This document shows, in pieces, positions 58,946 through 64,000 of a stretch of 64,000 nt of DNA. Location of the stretch: contig NZ_CAAJGK010000038.1 of assembly GCF_900996245.1 (NCBI RefSeq), positions 124,001-188,000 on the forward strand, in the 5' to 3' direction. The notes beneath the pieces are model-generated. The model was given only the letters and a program-made list of their open reading frames with translations, was not told the origin of the DNA and did no database searches. The translations under genes and the position numbers were made by a program. Source of the stretch: Paraburkholderia sp. BCC1886 (lineage in GTDB: Bacteria > Pseudomonadota > Gammaproteobacteria > Burkholderiales > Burkholderiaceae). Positions within the stretch are counted from its first letter, which is position 1. Each line of letters begins with the position of its first letter.

Positions 58946-59260
58946 ATGACTTTGGAAACAGGCTCGAATTCGGGCGACAGTTGCACCCTCCTCCCTCACT
59001 ATCAGCTGAGCCACATCTTCCGTCTCGTTTCTCGCGCCGACGCGCGCGTCAACGGCGCGATCGAATCGCACATTGCAGGATCCAACGGTAAGATCGAGCG
59101 CTGGACCATGGTCCGCCGTGCCGACGTCCTCGAACACAAGATCATCGTTCGTGAGCTCACCGAGTCGCAGGCAAGATTGCTTCGCGATGGCTTGAGCGGG
59201 CTCGAAGGCAACCTGAGATCGAAACTCGAACATCTGTTCGTTGCCACGGCAACGCGCTGA
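58946..59260 (+). CDS. Small hypothetical protein
   Basis: A 104-residue soluble protein beginning MTLETGSNSGDSCTLLPHYQ. It has amphipathic helices (YQLSHIFRLVSRADARVNGA) and a Glu/Arg-rich second half (ERWTMVRRADVLEHKIIVRE). No family was recognised. The ATG at 58946 has GGAG eight bases upstream; an upstream GTG frame from 58856 lacks a ribosome site and overlaps leader hairpins. It shares a strand with the following zinc-ribbon gene 34 bp away and probably forms an operon with it. Confidence 0.7.
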   Translation: MTLETGSNSGDSCTLLPHYQLSHIFRLVSRADARVNGAIESHIAGSNGKIERWTMVRRADVLEHKIIVRELTESQARLLRDGLSGLEGNLRSKLEHLFVATATR

Positions 59261-59294
59261 ACGGGCCGCGCCGCCGGCCCAACTTTGGCTCTCC

Positions 59295-59510
59295 ATGGAA
59301 CTCTGGATACAACCCTGTGCCGCCTGCGCCGATCTGTACGGTCGGCCATCCAGCGTCGAACCGCACGATACGCTTGCCCCGGGCACCCCTGATACGGCGA
59401 GCCCGAACCAGCACTACGTCTGCGGCCGGTGCAGCGCAGTGTTCACGCGCGTGCTCTCGGGGCGGCAAGCCGGTCAAATCTGGATGTTGCTGAACGCCGG
59501 CCAGCATTAG
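59295..59510 (+). CDS. Small CxxC zinc-ribbon-like protein
   Basis: A 71-residue protein with two Cys pairs: WIQPCAACADLYGRP near the start and HYVCGRCSAVFTRV near the end, about 35 residues apart. This is a zinc-ribbon arrangement, but the family was not identified. The ATG at 59295 begins MELWIQPCAAC. It follows the 104-residue unknown by 34 bp on the same strand. Confidence 0.65.
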   Translation: MELWIQPCAACADLYGRPSSVEPHDTLAPGTPDTASPNQHYVCGRCSAVFTRVLSGRQAGQIWMLLNAGQH

Positions 59511-59531
59511 CTCCGGCCACGGCGACGCGCA

Positions 59532-60596
59532 TCAAGGCGTCGTCACCCCTACCGCTCGTGCACGCACCTTCCCCGCTCGCCGGAACAGCGCGAGCAACGG
59601 CCGTTCGAGCCATCGATACGAAGCCAGCCCGATCGCGACCGACACCAGCACCACGAACACGCAGGCCAGATCGCCGCGCATCCGGTGCCCGCTATCGATC
59701 ACCAGCAACAACCTGATGCCGATCGGTACCGCAAACACATGCGTCAGATAGAGCGAATACGACGCGTCGCCGATCGCCTGGGAAAGCGCGCCCCACCGCA
59801 CGCGCCGCTCGATCGAAAGACAGAGCGCGACGAGCGCCAGCGCGGGTAGGCCGAACACCCAGAACCGGTTGGCCTCCGTCAATACCGGCCTGAGCAGTTC
59901 ATGCGAGCCGAGCGCAATCGCGAGCGCCGCGATTCCCGCAACGGGATGGATGCGTCGTCCCATTGCATACCACCAGCCGAGGCCGCATCCGAACACGAAC
60001 TCGAGCACGAGCGGATTCGTGTACGTCGCGAACGCCGCGCCGGACACAGGCAGCCGGTTGAGCAAACAGGTCGCCACCAGGAAGAGGCCCACCCCGAGAA
60101 TCCGCCGCCGCAGAAAACAGAGTGCGACGGCAAAGATCAGGTAGAACCACATTTCGTATTGCAGGGTCCAGCCGACGTACAGGTCGGGCTCGATCTTGCC
60201 GGCATGATTGAACACTGGAATGAATAGCAACGAAGCGATGGTATGGCCGACGCTCAGTGGCACGTTCACCAGCGCTTGCGGTGCGAACACGACCAGTGCG
60301 ATGAACAGCGCGGTCAATACCCAGTAAAGCGGCACGACTCGCGCGAGCCGTGCGGCGATAAAAGATCGCGCCGACGCGAAGCCCGTCGGCAGTTCGTGCG
60401 TCACCGTGGCAATGACGAAACCGGAGATGACGAAGAAGATATCGACGCCAATCTCGCCATACAGTGAAGCGGCGTGAAAAAAATGCGGCAGCCACCCAGC
60501 GCCCATCACGAGACCGTTCGTGTGGTAAGCGACCACCCCAAGCGCCGCGAGCGCGCGAAGCGCCTGGATCGATCTGAACTTGCCGGCTCGTGTCAT
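59532..60596 (-). CDS. Acyltransferase family 3 membrane protein (OafA/YrhL-like)
   Basis: A 354-residue membrane O-acyltransferase with about ten helices. RSIQALRALAALGVVAYHTN holds the conserved catalytic His region, and GEIGVDIFFVISGFVIATV follows. The family acylates surface polysaccharides or lipids. The ATG at 60596 directly adjoins the stop of the GST gene (TGA then ATG), so the two are probably cotranscribed although no metabolic link is known. Confidence 0.9.
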   Translation of the reverse strand: MTRAGKFRSIQALRALAALGVVAYHTNGLVMGAGWLPHFFHAASLYGEIGVDIFFVISGFVIATVTHELPTGFASARSFIAARLARVVPLYWVLTALFIALVVFAPQALVNVPLSVGHTIASLLFIPVFNHAGKIEPDLYVGWTLQYEMWFYLIFAVALCFLRRRILGVGLFLVATCLLNRLPVSGAAFATYTNPLVLEFVFGCGLGWWYAMGRRIHPVAGIAALAIALGSHELLRPVLTEANRFWVFGLPALALVALCLSIERRVRWGALSQAIGDASYSLYLTHVFAVPIGIRLLLVIDSGHRMRGDLACVFVVLVSVAIGLASYRWLERPLLALFRRAGKVRARAVGVTTP

Positions 60597-61301
60597 TCAA
60601 GGCCGCTTCGGAATATCCAATCCCTTCACCACCGCAGGACGCGCAACGAATGCGGCCAGCGCACGCTGCACGTTCGGGAAGTTCTGAATGCCGACAAGAT
60701 CGCCGGCCTCGTAAAAGCCAGCCAGGTTGCGCACCCACGGGAACGTGGCGATGTCGGCGATCGAATAGGCGTCGCCGAGAATCCATGCGCGCCCTTCGAG
60801 GCGCTGCTCCAGCACACCGAGCAGCCGCTTCGATTCGGCCACGTAACGGTCGCGCGGCCGCTTGTCTTCATAGTCCTTGCCGGCGAATTTGTGGAAGAAA
60901 CCGAGCTGACCAAACATCGGCCCGATACCGCCCATCTGGAACATCACCCACTGAATCGCCTCGTAGCGACCGGCGGCGTCCTGCGGAATCAGTTGGCCCG
61001 TCTTCTCCGCGAGATAAATGAGGATCGCACCGGATTCGAACAGCGGCAGCGGCTTGCCGTCCGGACCGTTCGGATCGATGATCGCCGGGATCTTGTTATT
61101 CGGGTTGAGCGAGAGAAACTCCGGCGTCATCTGATCGTTGGTGTCGAATCGCACCAGATGCACCTCGTAAGGCAGACCGATTTCTTCCAGCATGATCGAC
61201 ACCTTGACGCCATTCGGCGTGGGCAGCGAATAAAGCTGAAGCCGGTCGGGATGCTGGGCAGGCCATTTATTCGTGATCGGGAAAGCGGCTAGATCGGTCA
61301 T
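60597..61301 (-). CDS. Glutathione S-transferase, Nu-class/YghU-like
   Basis: A 234-residue protein. The N-terminal thioredoxin-fold domain begins near RLQLYSLPTPNGVKVSIMLE, with the TPNG loop typical of Nu-class enzymes, then LNPNNKIPAIIDPNGPDGK and the glutathione-binding FESGAILIYLAEKTG. The C-terminal helical domain contains WILGDAYSIADIATFPW. Such enzymes are disulfide-bond reductases or thiol transferases. The stop abuts the acyltransferase start. Confidence 0.92.
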   Translation of the reverse strand: MTDLAAFPITNKWPAQHPDRLQLYSLPTPNGVKVSIMLEEIGLPYEVHLVRFDTNDQMTPEFLSLNPNNKIPAIIDPNGPDGKPLPLFESGAILIYLAEKTGQLIPQDAAGRYEAIQWVMFQMGGIGPMFGQLGFFHKFAGKDYEDKRPRDRYVAESKRLLGVLEQRLEGRAWILGDAYSIADIATFPWVRNLAGFYEAGDLVGIQNFPNVQRALAAFVARPAVVKGLDIPKRP

Positions 61302-61405
61302 GGGAAGCGTTCACCTTGTGCGGAAGTTAGCGAAGCCGCCAAATATAAACCGTCGCGCCACATGCCGGGTAAAACACGCCTTGCCATTCACACGTCGAAC
61401 GTCCA

Positions 61406-61434
61406 AAAAGTAAAGGCGCCGAAGCGCCTTTACT
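61406..61434 (-). terminator. Intrinsic terminator of csbD
   Basis: On the minus strand an 11-bp stem (AGTAAAGGCGC / GCGCCTTTACT) with a four-base loop is followed by TTTT, 44 bp after the csbD stop. Confidence 0.85.
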
Positions 61435-61477
61435 TTCCAGCTTACTGTCCAACGGTCAATGCGCGTCACGCGCCGGA

Positions 61478-61669
61478 TTAATGTCCGGTGCGCTTTGCAT
61501 TGTCCTTGGCGTCTTCCTTGGCGTCGCCATAAGCTTTCTGAACCTTGCCGGCGCCTTGCTGCAGATCGCCCTTCAGTTCTTTACCCGGGTCGTTGGTCAC
61601 CTTGCCGACTGCCTCGTTGACCTTACCCTTGATTTGCTCGCCCACACCCTTCACTTGGTCCTTGTTCAT
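61478..61669 (-). CDS. CsbD-family stress protein
   Basis: A 63-residue hydrophilic protein with CsbD repeats: MNKDQVKGVGEQIKGKVNEA then VGKVTNDPGKELKGDLQ, and GAGKVQKAYGDAKEDAK. CsbD-type proteins are small, often stress-induced and of unclear mechanism. The ATG at 61669 has GGAG six bases upstream. A palindrome lies between it and the divergent 61846 gene. Confidence 0.92.
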   Translation of the reverse strand: MNKDQVKGVGEQIKGKVNEAVGKVTNDPGKELKGDLQQGAGKVQKAYGDAKEDAKDNAKRTGH

Positions 61670-61742
61670 GTTCGGCTCCATTGTTTGGAATGCCAGCGCG
61701 AGATTACGCCAGTACTTTCCTTGAGCAACGGGTATGCCTGAG

Positions 61743-61766
61743 TCTCGATGCTCTGCAGCATCGAGA
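61743..61766. promoter_or_regulatory. 10-bp perfect inverted repeat between divergent genes
   Basis: TCTCGATGCT-CTGC-AGCATCGAGA. It reads the same on both strands and lies between csbD and the divergent small gene at 61846, so it could be an operator or an RNA hairpin. No factor is assigned. Confidence 0.5.
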
Positions 61767-61845
61767 ACTCGCAAAATGCGAAAAAAAGATGGTCAGAGGC
61801 CTAAAGTCTCCAGCCGGCCTGCCGTAAAGCAGGCAAGGAGAAGAC

Positions 61846-62160
61846 ATGAACCGCACACTCATTTCGCTTTCCGGGTCGTTCAGGACCGGTTTTATCGACA
61901 ATGACATCATGCACATTGCGCGCGTGATGGGACCGTCTTTACACGGTGACATGGCTGGGCCGATCCTGTCGGCCGGTTACTGGCGCAAGCGCCTCGAGCA
62001 ACTGCTTGCCGCCGCCCATCTCTCGCACACCCAGCTGCTCGCCATCGACGAGCTAATGTTGCAACTCGAAGCGTTCGAGGCAAATCCTGCGCCGGTCCTG
62101 CCGGTCGCGACAAACCGTCGACGTCACAAGGCAGCGGCCCTCGCCGCCAACCCGGGTTAA
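61846..62160 (+). CDS. Small hypothetical protein
   Basis: A 104-residue soluble protein: MNRTLISLSGSFRTGFIDND at the start, then YWRKRLEQLLAAAHLSHTQL and a basic tail NRRRHKAAALAANPG. No family recognised. AAGGAG precedes the ATG at 61846, and a short hairpin (GCCTGC / GCAGGC, 61817-61834) lies just before it. It is divergent from csbD. Confidence 0.7.
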   Translation: MNRTLISLSGSFRTGFIDNDIMHIARVMGPSLHGDMAGPILSAGYWRKRLEQLLAAAHLSHTQLLAIDELMLQLEAFEANPAPVLPVATNRRRHKAAALAANPG

Positions 62161-62164
62161 AAAA

Positions 62165-62188
62165 AAGCCGCGATTCTCGTCGCGGCTT
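62165..62188 (+). terminator. Possible terminator hairpin after the 61846 gene
   Basis: A 9-bp stem (AAGCCGCGA / TCGCGGCTT) with loop TTCTCG. The U-rich side is on the minus strand, so plus-strand termination is only possible. The 62189-62371 gap shows no gene. Confidence 0.45.
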
Positions 62189-62371
62189 CAACACGTCGCA
62201 ACGCTGGGAATTCGCGTCACACGGCAAGCGTACAGGGCACCGTGTGACAAGCGTATTTCACCGAAAAAGCCGCGCGGCCATCGAAGGACTTGTTCTGCAG
62301 AATGCGCGGAAGGGGAAAATGGGGACGACTTTAGGTCATAATGTCCGCAAAAATTCCCAGCAAGGACCGCC

Positions 62372-63655
62372 GTGACCCTCGCCGCATCGTTCGAACTGCT
62401 CAGGCAGGCTCGCGCACGCTTCACCCAGCGTGAAATCGCCGCCCATGTCGGCAAGGACACCAAGACCATCCGGCGCTGGGAGAAAGGCGAATCGCCCTGC
62501 CCTGCGATGCTCGAACCGGCGTTGCGCGATCTGCTGCAAGGCGGCACGCGGGTCGGCGGCGTCGCAGGCTCCGGGCAGGCGCAGTTCCGCTTCATCGACC
62601 TGTTCGCGGGTATCGGCGGCATTCGTATGGGTTTCGAGGCGCACGGCGGCGAGTGCGTGTTCACCAGCGAATGGAACGACTTTTCCACCAGAACGTATCG
62701 CGACAACTACCCCGGCGACGCTGCGCACACGCTGATCGGCGATATCGTGACCTTCCCCGCCGAAGAGGTGCCGAGCCACGACGTGCTGCTAGGCGGCTTC
62801 CCCTGCCAGCCTTTTTCGATCGCTGGCGTCAGCAAGAAAAACGCGTTGGGCCGGCCGCACGGTTTCGAGTGCACGACTCAGGGCACGCTGTTTTTCGATG
62901 TCGCGCGGATCATCGCCGCGAAGCGCCCCGCCGCGTTTCTGCTCGAAAACGTGAAGAACCTCTTGTCGCACGATAAAGGCCGCACCTTCGAGGTGATCCT
63001 GCAAACCCTGCGCGACGAGCTTGGCTACGAAGTGCATTACCGGGTGATCGACGGTCAGCATTTCACGCCGCAGCATCGGGAGCGCATTATCATCGTCGGC
63101 TTTCGCGGCAAGACGGAGTTTTCGTGGAACGATCTGCTTCTGCCGCAACAGGGACCACGCCTCGGCTCCATCCTGCATCGCACCGACGGCACCGAACCAG
63201 TTCTACCGTGGGACCAGGAACGCTTCTTCGATCACGCTAACCGCCGCGTGCAGCCGAAGTACACGCTCACCCCGAAGCTCTGGACGTATCTGCAGAATTA
63301 CGCGGACAAGCACCGCGCGGCGGGTAATGGCTTCGGTTTCGGCATGGCCTACCCGGATAGCGTGACGCGCACGCTGTCGGCGCGCTATCACAAGGACGGC
63401 TCCGAGATTCTGCTCTACCAGGGCGAGACGCTGCGGCCCCGTCGCCTGACGCCGCGCGAATGTGCGCGCCTGATGGGCTTCCCCGATACGTTCCGGATTC
63501 CGGTGAGCGATACCCAGGCCTATCGCCAGTTCGGCAATAGCGTCGTCATGCCGGTGATGCGGGAAGTGGCGCGCATCATGCTGCCGCATGTGCAGACCCT
63601 ACTCGCCGAGACAAGCCAACATGGTTCGAAGCAAGCCCTTTCGCTGTACGCCTGA
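62372..63655 (+). CDS. dcm: DNA (cytosine-5) methyltransferase, Dcm-like with N-terminal helix-turn-helix
   Basis: A 427-residue methyltransferase starting at GTG (62372) after AAGGA. Residues 1-60 are an added helix-turn-helix-like domain ([20 protein letters not shown]), as in Dcm-like enzymes that regulate their own expression. Motif I is [16 protein letters not shown], and the catalytic Cys is residue 145 in GGFPCQPFS. Motif VI is LLENVKNLL, motif [15 protein letters not shown] and motif [14 protein letters not shown]. The target site cannot be read from sequence, but Dcm with Vsr usually implies CCWGG-type sites. A vsr gene follows 42 bp later. Confidence 0.93.
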   Translation: MTLAASFELLRQARARFTQREIAAHVGKDTKTIRRWEKGESPCPAMLEPALRDLLQGGTRVGGVAGSGQAQFRFIDLFAGIGGIRMGFEAHGGECVFTSEWNDFSTRTYRDNYPGDAAHTLIGDIVTFPAEEVPSHDVLLGGFPCQPFSIAGVSKKNALGRPHGFECTTQGTLFFDVARIIAAKRPAAFLLENVKNLLSHDKGRTFEVILQTLRDELGYEVHYRVIDGQHFTPQHRERIIIVGFRGKTEFSWNDLLLPQQGPRLGSILHRTDGTEPVLPWDQERFFDHANRRVQPKYTLTPKLWTYLQNYADKHRAAGNGFGFGMAYPDSVTRTLSARYHKDGSEILLYQGETLRPRRLTPRECARLMGFPDTFRIPVSDTQAYRQFGNSVVMPVMREVARIMLPHVQTLLAETSQHGSKQALSLYA

Positions 63656-63697
63656 CCGAGCCAGGAATTGCCCGACGGCGCGTGCCGGATTCCAGGC

Positions 63698-64000
63698 ATG
63701 GTAGACATCGTCGATAGCGCGACGCGCAGCCGGATGATGTCCGGCATTCGCGGACGCAACACCAAGCCGGAAATTCTGATTCGCAGCCTGTTGCATCGAC
63801 GGGGATACCGTTTCCGGCTCGACGTGCGCGAACTGCCGGGTCGGCCGGATATCGTGCTGCCACGTTATCGCGCCGTCGTGCTGGTGCACGGCTGCTTCTG
63901 GCATGGCCACGATTGTCGCCTGTTCAAATGGCCGCAAACGCGGCCGGAATTCTGGCGCGAAAAGATCGGCAGAAACCGGAGTAACGATGCGAAGGTCCAC
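63698..64000 (+). CDS. vsr: Very-short-patch mismatch endonuclease Vsr (cut by window edge)
   Basis: The first 101 residues, starting at ATG 63698. SATRSRMMSGIRGRNTKPEI and LLHRRGYRFRLDV, then LPGRPDIVLPRYRAVVLVH and GCFWHGHDCRLFKWPQTRPE are the Vsr core, including the conserved Asp of RPDIV and the His/Cys-rich zinc region. Vsr nicks T:G mismatches from deaminated 5-methylcytosine. It is paired with the methyltransferase upstream. The C-terminus and any further genes lie outside the window. Confidence 0.92.
   Translation, partial: MVDIVDSATRSRMMSGIRGRNTKPEILIRSLLHRRGYRFRLDVRELPGRPDIVLPRYRAVVLVHGCFWHGHDCRLFKWPQTRPEFWREKIGRNRSNDAKVH

Overview
The window looks like a high-GC betaproteobacterial chromosome of the Burkholderia/Paraburkholderia type. 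The evidence is protein-level resemblance (long FtsK, PhaZ with a catalytic Cys at residue 183, UbiC, MctP, DUF3096, DUF1841, DUF3311), the strong G/C third-position bias of the genes, and dense antisense shadow frames. I called about 56 protein genes and one tRNA. I saw no rRNA, CRISPR array, complete insertion sequence or prophage. Most of it is ordinary housekeeping chromosome with a few accessory spots. The dnaE gene is cut by the left edge and a vsr gene by the right edge.

Layout. 1-10 kb: dnaE; the tRNA wobble-modification neighbours trhO and gluQ, separated by two short tandem-repeat arrays; the RNA helicase rhlE; an acetolactate-synthase-like TPP enzyme; a periplasmic MliC-type protein with a small DUF6726-like lipoprotein; purT; a META-domain lipoprotein. 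10-20 kb: a long FtsK with a linker of several hundred residues, a secreted lactonase-like propeller, a tiny DUF3096 membrane protein, a GH15 glucanase and PHB depolymerase phaZ. 20-32 kb: a TetR regulator, an orphan RnfB-like ferredoxin next to nth, DUF1841, two small cytochromes c, a MoxR/VWA pair, BenE, transaldolase, a FUSC exporter and the DUF3311-mctP monocarboxylate uptake operon with a good promoter.

32-42 kb: a spermidine-synthase-like gene, a hypoxanthine-type DNA glycosylase and ubiC, once apparently a tight same-strand cluster. It is now interrupted by a 331-bp segment carrying a lone Phd/YefM-type antitoxin between two perfect 74-bp direct repeats. The repeats are duplicated 3' ends of the glycosylase gene. 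This is the most unusual structure in the window. It is followed by an OmpA-like lipoprotein, two tandem TPR-glycosyltransferase-like genes, a small internally duplicated protein and htpG. 42-50 kb: a MocR regulator diverging from a VOC protein, an aminotransferase and a RidA-family imine deaminase (a likely amino-acid catabolic module), then PhzF, a membrane-bound GGDEF-EAL protein and a CopD-like protein. 50-58 kb: parC and parE, an Uup-type ABC-F ATPase, DUF4399 and rubredoxin.

58-64 kb: tRNA-Arg(CCT), then a promoter with a long hairpin-rich leader ahead of two small genes of unknown function, an acyltransferase, a GST, CsbD, another unknown small gene, and at the right edge a Dcm-like cytosine-5 methyltransferase with an N-terminal helix-turn-helix followed by vsr. 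Vsr repairs the T:G mismatches that arise from deaminated 5-methylcytosine, so the last two genes form one epigenetic and repair unit that continues past the window.
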